A model generated the notes under the pieces. It had not been told where the DNA came from. It searched no databases and worked only from the letters and a program-made list of their open reading frames with translations. A DNA stretch of 64,000 nucleotides from Pseudomonadota bacterium (GTDB lineage Bacteria; Pseudomonadota; Gammaproteobacteria; Burkholderiales; Gallionellaceae), in assembly GCA_021787435.1 (NCBI GenBank), contig JAJYLY010000007.1, positions 80,844-144,843 of the forward strand. The letters are read 5' to 3'. The position numbers were made by a program, and so were the translations under genes. This document shows, one piece after another, positions 1 to 8,965 of the stretch. The first letter of the stretch is position 1, and each line of letters begins with the position of its first letter.

Positions 1-473
1 GCCCGCCGCGGCGACGTAACGAACACCTGCTGAGCCTGGACATGATGATGCGCGTCTACCTGTTTCTGGGCCCTATGGAAGCGATGGCCGCGATGGCTGC
101 GTTCTTCTACGTGCTGCACGATGGGGGCTGGCAGTTCGGCCGTCAGCTGGGGCATGACGAAAACCTCTACCTGCAGGCGACCACGGCCTGTCTGTCGGCG
201 ATCATCGCGATGCAGGTGGTCAATATTTTTCTGTGCCGCCATCCCAGCATGTCCGCATTCAGCCGCAGCCCCAACAAATTAATCGCCTATGGCATTATTT
301 TTGAGTTGTCGTTATTGATGTTGATCGATTACACGCCGTGGGGCAACGCGCTGTTCGGCACGGCCCCGATAGGCCACGATGTCTGGCTGTTTATACTGTT
401 TTTCATGCCCGCCATGCTGCTGCTGGAGGAAATGCGAAAATTTCTGGTGCGCAGGAGGAAGAAGGATCGCTAG
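1..473 (+). CDS. P-type cation-transporting ATPase, C-terminal end (cut by window edge)
   Basis: The frame is already open at base 3, upstream of the first ATG at 42, so this is the 3' end of a longer gene. The first residues (PPRRRNEHLLS) followed by a run of hydrophobic segments (MRVYLFLGPMEAMAAMAAFF) match the cation-ATPase C-terminal domain of P-type ATPases, where a basic stretch precedes the last membrane helices. About four hydrophobic segments are visible and the protein ends in a basic tail (RRRKKDR). The phosphorylation and nucleotide-binding domains lie outside the window, so the ion cannot be named. The metal-efflux operon that follows on the opposite strand is compatible with a metal or cation homeostasis region, but that is inference. 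Confidence 0.75.
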   Translation, partial: PPRRRNEHLLSLDMMMRVYLFLGPMEAMAAMAAFFYVLHDGGWQFGRQLGHDENLYLQATTACLSAIIAMQVVNIFLCRHPSMSAFSRSPNKLIAYGIIFELSLLMLIDYTPWGNALFGTAPIGHDVWLFILFFMPAMLLLEEMRKFLVRRRKKDR

Positions 474-476
474 CCT

Positions 477-1766
477 TCAGTCGTGCTCGTCCAGCGGCCA
501 GAGCTGGTGCGCATCGAGCAGCAATCGGTAGCGGGATTCGTTGGCATCCAGCTGTGCCATGCTTTCCGCCAGGGAGGATTCAAGTGCATTGCGCTGTGCG
601 GTCAGATTGTCATTCAGGTTCGTCTCGCCCAGCTGATATGCGCGCGCTGACATGTTCGCATTGCTGCGCATGGACTGGGCGGCCTGATAAGCCAGTTGCC
701 ACGAGTCGAAATTTTTCACGGCACGGGTATACGCGGTAAAGATATCTCCTTCCAGGCGGCGCCGCACAAAAGCTGCCTGATCCGCGGCGATGGCGGCCTG
801 TTGCCCGACAACTTCTGCAGAAGCACTGCGCAGTCCGAAGGACAGCGGCACGCTGAAGTATATGCCATTCACGATTTCGGTGCCGCCAAACTCGCTTGAG
901 TGGCGCAGCCCGACGGTAGGATCGGGAACCTTGTCGGCGCGGCTGCGCTCTGCCATCAGTTGCGCCACGCGTCTTTGCTGTTCCGCCATGCCGATCTCAT
1001 GATTGTCATCGAGAATGTGCGATTTCCAGAAAGCCAGGTCATGTTCGACGGGGACGGGTGTAACTGGCGTTAACTGATCAGGCAGCAGGATGGACGGGAA
1101 AGCGTTCATCAGATCGTTGCCCGCAAGCTGTGCGCGCAACAGAGCCTGTTGGCGCGATACGCCCGCCTGCGCTGCGGCTGCCTGCGCCTGATTTAGTTCC
1201 AGTCTAGATGCGTCGCCAGCCTTGACGCGTTTTTCAGTTATGGCAGCCTGTTGCGCGAGGATGTTTGTTTGCTGCTGCCACAGCGATGCCTGGGCTGTCG
1301 CGCGCTGCCAGTCGAACCAGAGTTTGAGTAGCATGCGTGCGGCTTCATGCCGTGCGTCGCCAAGAGCGAATTCCGCCTTTGCAACGCTTGCGGCACCGAT
1401 GTTCTCGTCTATGCCCACTTTGTTATAAAGGCGAAATGGGCGTTCTAGCTCAACATCCCATTCTTGCAGATTCTGTCCGGTGCCGACAAGGTTGCGTTGC
1501 GCCTTGCCCGCACGCAGGTTGAATTCGTAATTGCCGCTGTTCCATTTTTTCTGGTTGGCATGTTCCATTTTCAGGGTGTTGATCGCATTTTTCACGGGCA
1601 GATACTCGTTTAGCGCATGCCCGACCTGTGCTGGCGCTGGCAGGTCGGGCTGGTTGATCTCCGCGGCATAGGCAAAACTGACGGTCAACAGGAGTCCCAG
1701 CAGAAAACCCGTTCCGCGCATCTTGTTCATGCTGCATGTCGAGCGCCAACGGGCATGCGCCTTCAT
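477..1766 (-). CDS. TolC-family outer-membrane efflux protein (CzcC-like)
   Basis: Outer-membrane channel of a tripartite heavy-metal RND efflux pump. The 429-residue protein has an N-terminal signal peptide ending near residue 34 (VSFAYA|AE) and then the long, Ala/Gln/Arg-rich helical sequence of the OEP/TolC family. The start at 1766 is chosen because it overlaps the stop of the preceding DUF3240 gene (ATGA) and follows a good Shine-Dalgarno (GGGAGG, 5 bases upstream). A second Met at residue 13 (position 1730) would give a more typical signal peptide and is the alternative. It is the last gene of a minus-strand operon with periplasmic adaptor, RND pump and DUF3240 genes. Metal specificity cannot be read from this subunit. 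Confidence 0.85.
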   Translation of the reverse strand: MKAHARWRSTCSMNKMRGTGFLLGLLLTVSFAYAAEINQPDLPAPAQVGHALNEYLPVKNAINTLKMEHANQKKWNSGNYEFNLRAGKAQRNLVGTGQNLQEWDVELERPFRLYNKVGIDENIGAASVAKAEFALGDARHEAARMLLKLWFDWQRATAQASLWQQQTNILAQQAAITEKRVKAGDASRLELNQAQAAAAQAGVSRQQALLRAQLAGNDLMNAFPSILLPDQLTPVTPVPVEHDLAFWKSHILDDNHEIGMAEQQRRVAQLMAERSRADKVPDPTVGLRHSSEFGGTEIVNGIYFSVPLSFGLRSASAEVVGQQAAIAADQAAFVRRRLEGDIFTAYTRAVKNFDSWQLAYQAAQSMRSNANMSARAYQLGETNLNDNLTAQRNALESSLAESMAQLDANESRYRLLLDAHQLWPLDEHD

Positions 1767-2074
1767 GCCAGCCTCCCGAACTCGAGTATGGGCATCACCC
1801 AGTAGGCGATCTCATTGTTGGGCTCGGCGGACTTCAGGTGAGCGATCAGCGCCTGGGCGTCTTCGCGGTCCATCGCGGTGCCGATCTCGATGCGCCGCGA
1901 ACGGCCGCGCACCTGCTCCAGCATGCTGGGCAGGTTTTCGCGCTGACTGTGGCCTTCGATGGTGTTAACGGAAAAGCCGCTGACCCATTCCGGATGAGCC
2001 AGCAGATGATCGACAAGGCGATCCTCCAGCGATTTGTGGCAGACCAGAACAAGGTAGCAATCAGGCGGCTTCAA
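1763..2074 (-). CDS. DUF3240 family protein of the metal-efflux operon
   Basis: Small soluble 103-residue protein of the DUF3240 family, typically found inside CusA/CzcA-type efflux operons. No signal peptide or membrane segment is visible. Its 5' end overlaps the 3' end of the RND pump gene by 14 bases and its stop overlaps the start of the outer-membrane gene by 4, so it is almost certainly co-translated with the pump. The sequence (CYLVLVCHKSLEDRLVDHLL at the start) suggests a ferredoxin-like alpha/beta fold of the kind seen in small regulatory proteins. Its function is not established. A regulatory or metal-sensing role for the pump is only inference from location. Confidence 0.75.
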   Translation of the reverse strand: MKPPDCYLVLVCHKSLEDRLVDHLLAHPEWVSGFSVNTIEGHSQRENLPSMLEQVRGRSRRIEIGTAMDREDAQALIAHLKSAEPNNEIAYWVMPILEFGRLA

Positions 2075-5000
2075 GGTTTTTTCCTCTCTTCTCTATGCCG
2101 AAGCGGCGGTAAAGGATGGGCAGCATGATCAGCGTCAGCAGGGTGGAGCTGACCAGTCCGCCAGTGACCACGATGGCGAGCGGCTTCTGGATCTCCGAGC
2201 CTGGGCCGCTGGCGAACAGCAGCGGCAGGAGGCCAAAGGCGGTGATGCTGGCGGTCATCAGCACCGGGCGCAATCGCCGCTTCGCGCCCTCGGTGACCAC
2301 GGTGGTGATGTCCTTGCCTTCGCTGTGCAGTTGGTTGAAGTAGGACACCATCACCACCCCGTTCAGCACGGCGATGCCGAGCAGTGCGATGAAACCGACC
2401 GAAGCCGGCACCGACAAGTATTGCCCGCTGACCAGAAGCGCGAACACGCCGCCGATCAGCGCGAAAGGAATGTTGGTCAGCACGAGTGCGGCCTGGCGCA
2501 CCGAGCCGAATGTGGCGAACAACAGCATGAAGATCAGGCCGAGCGCTACCGGCACCACCACGGAAAGGCGTGCCGCCGCGCGCTGCTGGTTTTCGAACTG
2601 GCCGCCCCAGCTTAAGCGGTAGCCTGCCGGAAGCTGGATGCGGCTTCTGACAGCGGCCTTGGCTTCATCCACGAAGCCGACCAGATCGCGGCCGCGCACA
2701 TTGGTCTGGATGACCACCATGCGTTCGCCGTTCTCGCGGTTGACATTGACCGGGCCATCGCTGCGCTCAAGCCTTGCGATCACGGTGAGCGGCACGCTCT
2801 GTCCGTTGGCCAGAGGCAGGGTGAGGGCGGAAAACAGCGCCGGCGATTGCTGCACATCGGCCGCGCCGCGCAGCAGCAGGGGCGTGCGCCTTCCATCCTC
2901 TATCACCATGCCGAGCTGCCGGCCTTCCACCTGGGTGCGCAGCGCGCTGCCCACATCGTCTACATTGAGCCCTAGACGCCCTGCGGCGAGCCGGTCTATC
3001 ACCACACGGAAATACTGCACACCGCTGTTCTGCACGGTGTAAGCATCCTCGCTGCCCTTGACGCTCTTGATCACATCGACCATTTGTTGGGCTAGGTCGT
3101 TGAGCTTCGCGATGTCGGTGCCGAAGATCTTGATCGCCACATCGCCGCGCGAGCCTGTGAGCATTTCCGACACGCGCATTGAGATCGGCTGTGTGAAGCT
3201 GTATGCGATGCCCGGAAAGTTGTCCATGACCTTGCGGATATTATCGATAATCGCGTTCTTGTCTGGAGAGCGCCATTGCGCCTGCGGCTTCAGTACCAGA
3301 AAGTTGTCGGCCTCGTTCAGGCCCATCGGATCGAGGCCGAGCTCGTCGGCGCCGGCGCGCGAGATGATGCTTTTCACTTCGGGCACATCCTTCAGGATGG
3401 CGCGCTGGATGCGTTCATCCATTTCGGCGCTCGTATCCAGGCTGATGGAAGGCAGCTGGGTGGTTTGCATCACAATGTCGCCTTCATCCATTTCCGGCAT
3501 GAACGTCTTGCCTATCATCAGATAGATGCCGGCAGTGACGAACAGCAGCGACACCGCTGCCGCAAGCACGGCGCGTTCACGCTTCAGCGCCTTCTCGAGC
3601 AACGGCACATACAAGCCCATCGATTTTCTCACCAGCCACGGCTCCTGGTGGCCGGCGCTTTTCAGCATGAAAGAGGCAAGCACGGGGATTACCGTGAGCG
3701 ACAGCAACAGCGAACCTGCGAGCGCAAAAACGATGGTTAGCGCGACCGGGATGAAGAGCTTACCTTCCAGCCCCTGCAGCGTCAGCAGCGGCAGGAACAC
3801 GATGATGATGATGGCAACTCCGGCAGCGACCGGTGTGGTGACCTCCTTTACAGCGCGATAGATCACATGCAGGTGGTGCGGCTGCCTGAGCGCGAGATGG
3901 CTGATGATGTTTTCCACCACTACCACCGAGGCATCGACCAGCATGCCGATGGCGATGGCAAGGCCGCCCAGCGACATTAGGTTGGCCGACATGCCGAACT
4001 GCCGCATCATGATGAACGTGACCAGAACCGCCAGCGGCAGGGCCAGAGCGACCACCAGCGCCGCGCGCAGGTTGCCTAGGAACAGCACCAGCAGCACGAC
4101 TACCAGCACGATGGCTTCGGTGAGCGCTTTCGATACCGTGCCCACTGCGCGTTTGACAAGGCTACCGCGATCATAGAAGACCTGGGTGGTGATGCCTTTG
4201 GGTAGGAGGGGGGCAAGCTCCGCAAGCTTGGCGCGCACGCCTTCCACCACCTTCTGCGCGTTGGCTCCGCGCAGGCCCAGCACCAGACCTTCCACCGCAT
4301 CGTCTTTGCCATCCTTGGTGACGGTCCCGTATCGTGTCAGGCTGCCGATGCGCACCTCTGCCACATCGCCGACCCTGATCGGGTTGCCGCCCGGGCTTGC
4401 GATGACGATGTTGCGCACGTCCTGCAGGGTTTTGATGCTGCCTTCGGTGCGCACCAGCAGGGCTTCGTCGCCATCGGTGAGACGGCCTGCGCCATCGTTT
4501 CGGTTGTTCGATTCCAACGCTGCCTGCAGCATGGACATGGAGATGTCGCGTGCAGCCAGTGCGGTATGGTCGGGCACCACCTCGAAGCTTCTAACCAGGC
4601 CGCCCAGCGAATTGACATCGGCAACACCCGGCAGTGTGCGCAGTGCAGGGCGGATCACCCAGTCGAGCAATGTGCGGCGCTGTTCAGGCGAGGCGTTTTC
4701 CCCCTCGACGGTGAACATGAACATCTCGCCCAGCGGGGTGGTGATAGGTGCAAGGCCGCCGGTGGTGCCTGTTGGAAGATCGCGCAGCGCATTGGACAGA
4801 CGTTCGGCCACCTGCTGCCGCGCCCAGTAGATGTCGGTGCCATCGTTGAAATCGATGGTGATGTCGGCAATGGCATATTTTGAGGTTGAGCGCAGGATGC
4901 GCTGGTTGGGGATGCCCAGCATCTCCAGCTCGATCGGCGTGACGATGCGCGTCTCCACTTCCTCGGGCGTCATGCCGGGCGCCTTCATGATCAGCTTGAC

Positions 5001-5138
5001 CTGAGTGGTGGACACGTCCGGGAATGCGTCTATAGGCAGATCGCGGAATGCCACGATACCTGTGCCGATCAGAAGCAGTGTGAGTGCACCGACCAGCAGT
5101 CGCTGGGAAAGCGCGAATTCGACCAGTCTGGAGAGCAT
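2061..5138 (-). CDS. Heavy-metal efflux RND transporter (CzcA/CusA family)
   Basis: Inner-membrane proton-driven pump of an HME-RND system, 1025 residues, the normal family length. The heavy-metal RND signature DFNDGTDIYWARQQVAERL is at residues 96-114, and the TM4 motif around residues 390-412 reads AIAIGMLVDASVVVVEN. Classical Co/Zn/Cd CzcA proteins have a DFG...DG...VEN pattern there; the version here is closer to the CusA-like or uncharacterised HME groups, so the metal is left open. A Shine-Dalgarno (AGGGG) precedes the start, which lies 2 bases after the adaptor gene. Downstream it overlaps the DUF3240 gene by 14 bases. The operon order is adaptor, pump, DUF3240, outer-membrane channel. 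Confidence 0.92.
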   Translation of the reverse strand: MLSRLVEFALSQRLLVGALTLLLIGTGIVAFRDLPIDAFPDVSTTQVKLIMKAPGMTPEEVETRIVTPIELEMLGIPNQRILRSTSKYAIADITIDFNDGTDIYWARQQVAERLSNALRDLPTGTTGGLAPITTPLGEMFMFTVEGENASPEQRRTLLDWVIRPALRTLPGVADVNSLGGLVRSFEVVPDHTALAARDISMSMLQAALESNNRNDGAGRLTDGDEALLVRTEGSIKTLQDVRNIVIASPGGNPIRVGDVAEVRIGSLTRYGTVTKDGKDDAVEGLVLGLRGANAQKVVEGVRAKLAELAPLLPKGITTQVFYDRGSLVKRAVGTVSKALTEAIVLVVVLLVLFLGNLRAALVVALALPLAVLVTFIMMRQFGMSANLMSLGGLAIAIGMLVDASVVVVENIISHLALRQPHHLHVIYRAVKEVTTPVAAGVAIIIIVFLPLLTLQGLEGKLFIPVALTIVFALAGSLLLSLTVIPVLASFMLKSAGHQEPWLVRKSMGLYVPLLEKALKRERAVLAAAVSLLFVTAGIYLMIGKTFMPEMDEGDIVMQTTQLPSISLDTSAEMDERIQRAILKDVPEVKSIISRAGADELGLDPMGLNEADNFLVLKPQAQWRSPDKNAIIDNIRKVMDNFPGIAYSFTQPISMRVSEMLTGSRGDVAIKIFGTDIAKLNDLAQQMVDVIKSVKGSEDAYTVQNSGVQYFRVVIDRLAAGRLGLNVDDVGSALRTQVEGRQLGMVIEDGRRTPLLLRGAADVQQSPALFSALTLPLANGQSVPLTVIARLERSDGPVNVNRENGERMVVIQTNVRGRDLVGFVDEAKAAVRSRIQLPAGYRLSWGGQFENQQRAAARLSVVVPVALGLIFMLLFATFGSVRQAALVLTNIPFALIGGVFALLVSGQYLSVPASVGFIALLGIAVLNGVVMVSYFNQLHSEGKDITTVVTEGAKRRLRPVLMTASITAFGLLPLLFASGPGSEIQKPLAIVVTGGLVSSTLLTLIMLPILYRRFGIEKRGKNLEAA

Positions 5139-5140
5139 CG

Positions 5141-6238
5141 CTAATCCCCTGCGCTCGTGCCTATCAGGCTGGACTTGAGCGCAGAGACGCCATGCACGGC
5201 GATTTTATCGTCGTCTTCAAGCTTGCCGGTGATCGCGCTGTTCTGTGCGCCTTCATGCAGGACGTTCACGTTCACGGCGCGGAAGCCTTTGGGCGTTTCG
5301 ACGAACACCAGCGCCTTGCCGTCGACGCGCGAGAGCGCGCTGTTGGGGATGTCCCACTGTGGGGACGCGACCTTTGCGATGGCGATGCTGGCCTCGACAT
5401 ACTGGCCGGCACGCAGGTTTTCCGCGCCTTCCTGTATGAGTGCGCGAAGCAGGATGGTCTGGTTGGCTCCGCTCAGACTGCGGCCGATGGCGATCAGTTT
5501 TCCTTTCGCGCCGTAGGCAGGCACGGTCACTGCAGCACCCACTTTCAGATCATCGGACATCGCAAAGGGAGTCTGTATCTCAAGCGACAGCGGCTTCAGC
5601 CTTGCCACCTTGAATAGTGGTGCCGCCGCATCCAGTCGCTGTCCGGCGCTGACCGTTTTTTCCAGCACGACGCCATCGATGGGCGAGGCCAATTCCAGCA
5701 GGCTGGTAAGGTTCTTGCCGGATTGCAGCCTGCTGATCGCCGCATCGGACATGCCCGAGAGGCGCAGCATCTGCTGGCGCTCGGCCAGTGCCGCGGTCGC
5801 AGTGATATACTGGCTTTGGGCCGCGAGGTAGCGGCTTTCCGCAATGATGCCTTCCTTCCATAACTGTTTGTCCCTTGCGAGCGTATCGTTGGCCAACTGT
5901 GCCTGAGTGGAAGCCTGCAGCAATCCGCGCTGTGCCTCGACCAGCGCAGGGCTTTGCAGGCGCGCCAGCACCTGCCCCTTGCGGACATTGTCGCCAACGC
6001 CAACTTCCAGCTGTTCCACGATGGCGGGCAACGGGGTGCTGATGGTTAGTATCTGGTTGCTCGGAATGACGACCTGTGCCGGCATACCGGAGAGTTCTCC
6101 ATGCTGTTTGCTGGCCAGCTTTGCGGTGGTGATGCCGAGCGACTCGATCTGCCGGGCGTTCAGGATGACTTCGTCGGTGGCCAGTGCGGCTTGCGCGGCA
6201 AGCAGGGAAAACAACAGGAAATGACGCGCAGCTTTCAT
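5141..6238 (-). CDS. Periplasmic adaptor subunit of HME-RND efflux pump (CzcB-like)
   Basis: Membrane-fusion protein that links the RND pump to the outer-membrane channel. The start at 6238 (MKAARHFLLF) gives a clear signal peptide ending near ALA and is preceded by GGGAG; the open frame runs further upstream but without protein-like sequence. The 365-residue product has a biotinyl-lipoyl-like half motif (VGVGDNVRKGQVLARLQSP), an Ala/Gln-rich helical hairpin and a second lipoyl half followed by beta-barrel sequence. It lacks the His-rich N-terminal metal-binding extension of longer CzcB proteins. It is the first gene of the operon, so the promoter should lie in 6239-6413, shared with the divergent ettA. 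Confidence 0.88.
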   Translation of the reverse strand: MKAARHFLLFSLLAAQAALATDEVILNARQIESLGITTAKLASKQHGELSGMPAQVVIPSNQILTISTPLPAIVEQLEVGVGDNVRKGQVLARLQSPALVEAQRGLLQASTQAQLANDTLARDKQLWKEGIIAESRYLAAQSQYITATAALAERQQMLRLSGMSDAAISRLQSGKNLTSLLELASPIDGVVLEKTVSAGQRLDAAAPLFKVARLKPLSLEIQTPFAMSDDLKVGAAVTVPAYGAKGKLIAIGRSLSGANQTILLRALIQEGAENLRAGQYVEASIAIAKVASPQWDIPNSALSRVDGKALVFVETPKGFRAVNVNVLHEGAQNSAITGKLEDDDKIAVHGVSALKSSLIGTSAGD

Positions 6239-6413
6239 TTGGTGGCTCCCGCAATTACACAGTTTTATTGATAAGATTGGCGCTAAGTGGGCGCGCATTA
6301 AATCAGATCGCAGCACGTTTGTGAATGAGGCAGACACAAACGGCCGGTGAATCTCCCCAAAACACGCGGGCTGCGGTAAGCTATGCGCTTTTAAAACCGC
6401 ACAAAAGAACAAC

Positions 6414-8078
6414 ATGGCCCAATATGTAATGTCCATGCTCCGCGTGAGCAAAATCGTCCCGCCGAAACGCCAGATTATCAAGGACATTTCCTTGAGTTTC
6501 TTTCCTGGCGCCAAGATTGGCCTGCTGGGTCTCAACGGTTCGGGAAAATCCACGGTGCTGAAGATCATGGCAGGCGTGGACAGCGAATACGACGGCGAGG
6601 TGCAGCGGCTGCCCAACATCAACATCGGCTATCTGCCGCAGGAGCCTCAACTCGATCCGGAAAAGACCGTGCGCCAGGAAGTCGAGTCGGCGCTGGGCGA
6701 AGTGATGCAGGCGCAGAAAAAACTAGACGAAGTGTATGCAGCCTATGCCGATGAAGACGCGGATTTCGACGCGCTCGCGGCAGAGCAGGCGCGTCTTGAA
6801 GCCATCATTTCCACCAGCGGTTCGGATGCCGAGCACCAGATGGATATCGCAGCCGATGCGCTGCGCCTGCCCGAATGGGATGCGGTGATCAGGAACCTAT
6901 CCGGCGGCGAGAAGCGCCGAGTGGCACTCTGCAAGCTTCTGCTTGAAAAGCCCGACATGCTGCTGCTGGACGAGCCCACCAACCATCTGGATGCCGAATC
7001 TGTCGAGTGGCTGGAACAGTTCCTGGTGCGTTTCCCCGGCACCGTGGTCGCGGTCACGCATGACAGATACTTTCTGGACAATGCCGCCGAATGGATACTC
7101 GAACTGGATCGCGGCCATGGCATCCCGTGGAAAGGCAACTATTCATCGTGGCTGGAGCAGAAGGAGGCGCGGCTGGAGCAGGAGAACAAGCAGATCGACG
7201 CGCACATGAAGGCGATGAAGCAGGAGCTCGAATGGGTGAGGCAGAACCCCAAGGCGCGGCAGGCCAAATCCAAGGCGCGTCTTGCGCGCTTTGAGGAACT
7301 GTCGAACGTGGATTACCAGAAGCGCAACGAGACCCAGGAAATCTTCATACCGGTGGGCGAGCGCCTGGGCAACGAGGTCATCGAGTTCGAGAATGTCAGC
7401 AAGGCCTACGGCGACCGGCTGCTGATAGACAACTTCAGTTTCAAGGTGCCGCCGGGTGCTATCGTCGGCATCATCGGCCCGAACGGCGCGGGCAAGTCCA
7501 CGCTGTTCCGCATGATCTCGGGCAAGGAGCAGCCAGATTCGGGCACCGTGAAGATAGGGCCCACCGTGAAGCTCGCGCATGTCGACCAGGCGCGCGACTC
7601 GCTGGATAACGACAAGACCGTGTTCGATGCGATCTCGGGCGGCAACGACATCCTGACCGTGGGCAAATACGAAACTTCATCGCGCGCCTACATCGGCCGC
7701 TTCAACTTCAAGGGCGGCGACCAGGCCAAGATCGTGGGGCAGCTCTCCGGCGGCGAGCGCGGCCGCCTGCATCTTGCTCAGACCCTGATTTCCGGTGGCA
7801 ACGTGCTGCTGCTCGACGAGCCTTCCAACGACCTGGACGTGGAAACGCTGCGCGCGCTGGAAGATGCGCTGCTGGAATTCGCAGGCTGCGTTATGGTGAT
7901 CTCGCACGACCGCTGGTTTTTGGACCGCATCGCAACGCACATCCTGGCGGCAGAAGGCGATTCCAAGTGGACCTTCTTCGACGGCAACTACCAGGAATAC
8001 GAGGCTGACAAGAAGAAGCGCCTGGGCGAGGAAGGCGCCAAACCGAAACGCATACGCTACAAGCCGATCAGCCGATAG
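6414..8078 (+). CDS. ettA: Energy-dependent translational throttle protein EttA (ABC-F ATPase)
   Basis: Cytosolic ABC-F ATPase that binds the ribosomal E site and restrains the first elongation steps when energy is low. The 554-residue length is typical for EttA. It has two ATPase cassettes without membrane segments: Walker A GLNGSGKST at residues 39-47 with signature LSGGEKRR, then Walker A GPNGAGKST with signature LSGGERGRLHLAQ. Between them is the basic, Glu/Lys-rich linker (KQELEWVRQNPKARQAKSKA) that contacts tRNA in the family. Both Walker B segments (LLLDEPTNHLD and LLLDEPSNDLD) are intact. It is divergent from the metal-efflux operon and appears monocistronic. Confidence 0.95.
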   Translation: MAQYVMSMLRVSKIVPPKRQIIKDISLSFFPGAKIGLLGLNGSGKSTVLKIMAGVDSEYDGEVQRLPNINIGYLPQEPQLDPEKTVRQEVESALGEVMQAQKKLDEVYAAYADEDADFDALAAEQARLEAIISTSGSDAEHQMDIAADALRLPEWDAVIRNLSGGEKRRVALCKLLLEKPDMLLLDEPTNHLDAESVEWLEQFLVRFPGTVVAVTHDRYFLDNAAEWILELDRGHGIPWKGNYSSWLEQKEARLEQENKQIDAHMKAMKQELEWVRQNPKARQAKSKARLARFEELSNVDYQKRNETQEIFIPVGERLGNEVIEFENVSKAYGDRLLIDNFSFKVPPGAIVGIIGPNGAGKSTLFRMISGKEQPDSGTVKIGPTVKLAHVDQARDSLDNDKTVFDAISGGNDILTVGKYETSSRAYIGRFNFKGGDQAKIVGQLSGGERGRLHLAQTLISGGNVLLLDEPSNDLDVETLRALEDALLEFAGCVMVISHDRWFLDRIATHILAAEGDSKWTFFDGNYQEYEADKKKRLGEEGAKPKRIRYKPISR

Positions 8079-8109
8079 TGTTGTAGACTGGCCAGCAAGG
8101 AGAGAGCGC

Positions 8110-8370
8110 ATGCCAACCATCAGCCAGTTTTTCGGGATCGTGATCCAGATGTTCTGGCGGGAGCATGCGCCTCCCCATTTTCATGCGATGTATGTCGAAC
8201 ATGAAGCCTTGGTCGACATACGTTCACTGGAAGTTATCAAGGGCAGTCTGCCAAGGCGTGCGCAGGCTCTGGTGCTAGAATGGGCGGCGTTGCATCGTGC
8301 CGAGTTAATGGAGGATTGGAACCTATGTCAATCGAAACAGCTACCCAAGAAAATATCGCCGTTGGATTAA
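8110..8370 (+). CDS. DUF4160 domain protein
   Basis: Small 86-residue protein matching the DUF4160 family, recognisable from the N-terminal pattern GIVIQMFWREHAPPHFHAMY, where the conserved His-Pro-Pro-His-Phe-His stretch is intact. A good Shine-Dalgarno (AAGGAGAG) precedes the ATG. It overlaps the following DUF2442 gene by 46 bases in another frame, and the two families commonly occur as adjacent pairs. Some authors treat such pairs as toxin-antitoxin-like, but no activity can be seen in the sequence and that role is inference only. Confidence 0.8.
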   Translation: MPTISQFFGIVIQMFWREHAPPHFHAMYVEHEALVDIRSLEVIKGSLPRRAQALVLEWAALHRAELMEDWNLCQSKQLPKKISPLD

Positions 8371-8645
8371 AAGCTTCGGCGGCGTGGCGCGTACGTGCTG
8401 TTAGTGTGCTGCCGGGTTATAAGCTCTCGATTACCTGCAACGATGGTACAAACGGCATCGTGGATATGTCGGCGCTGGTGAACAGCGCTGATTCAGGCAT
8501 GTATGCCGAGCTTAAAAATCAGGCGTTGTTCCAGCAGGTCAGCGTTGAACTCGGTGCACTGACCTGGCCGAATGGCGCCGACCTTGACCCGTCGTGGGTG
8601 CATGAAGAGATCAGCAAAAATAAAACTTGGTCTGTCCCCGTATAA
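8325..8645 (+). CDS. DUF2442 domain protein
   Basis: 106-residue protein of the DUF2442 family: a short beta-rich domain (VRAVSVLPGYKLSITCNDG) followed by a conserved end of the type LGALTWPNGADLDPSWVHEE. The ATG at 8325 is preferred over the open frame start at 8280 because a GGAGG lies about 10 bases upstream and the N-terminal extension does not look like the family. It overlaps the DUF4160 gene upstream, so the two are translated together. The pair is a mobile-looking accessory module of unknown function, possibly toxin-antitoxin-like. Confidence 0.8.
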   Translation: MSIETATQENIAVGLKASAAWRVRAVSVLPGYKLSITCNDGTNGIVDMSALVNSADSGMYAELKNQALFQQVSVELGALTWPNGADLDPSWVHEEISKNKTWSVPV

Positions 8646-8720
8646 GGTGCTGATGGATAGCTGGCAACTGTACGATAATTCGAATACACCTCCTGCGTTA
8701 CTGGATGAAAGTTGACTGCC

Positions 8721-8870
8721 ATGGAAGCACCTGTCTCACATTCAAAAGATCCCGATCTGCAAAAGGTCCCTCAGGCATTGATGCGAGCCGCCGAGAGGGC
8801 GCGCCTGCTTGCCGAGCAGACCGGCACTGTAGTGCGTAAGCCGGATGCTGCGGATGACAAACAAAAATAA
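8721..8870 (+). CDS. Small hypothetical protein (49 aa)
   Basis: Short open frame, MEAPVSHSKDPDLQKVPQAL at the start, with a central amphipathic part (MRAAERARLLAEQTGTVVRK) resembling small conserved proteobacterial proteins carrying an RAR-LA-QTGT pattern. No strong Shine-Dalgarno is visible and no membrane segment is predicted. It stands alone between the DUF2442 gene and the GIY-YIG gene. The opposite strand also carries an open frame over this region, but without family resemblance. Function is unknown, and whether it is expressed is uncertain. Confidence 0.45.
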   Translation: MEAPVSHSKDPDLQKVPQALMRAAERARLLAEQTGTVVRKPDAADDKQK

Positions 8871-8965
8871 TCCCAAATGCAAGGGCTGTCACCAATTGCG
8901 TCTGAAAAGGGAAATGTGATGTGTTACGAATCTAGACAGGACCCCAATGTTTGCTGATTAAAATT

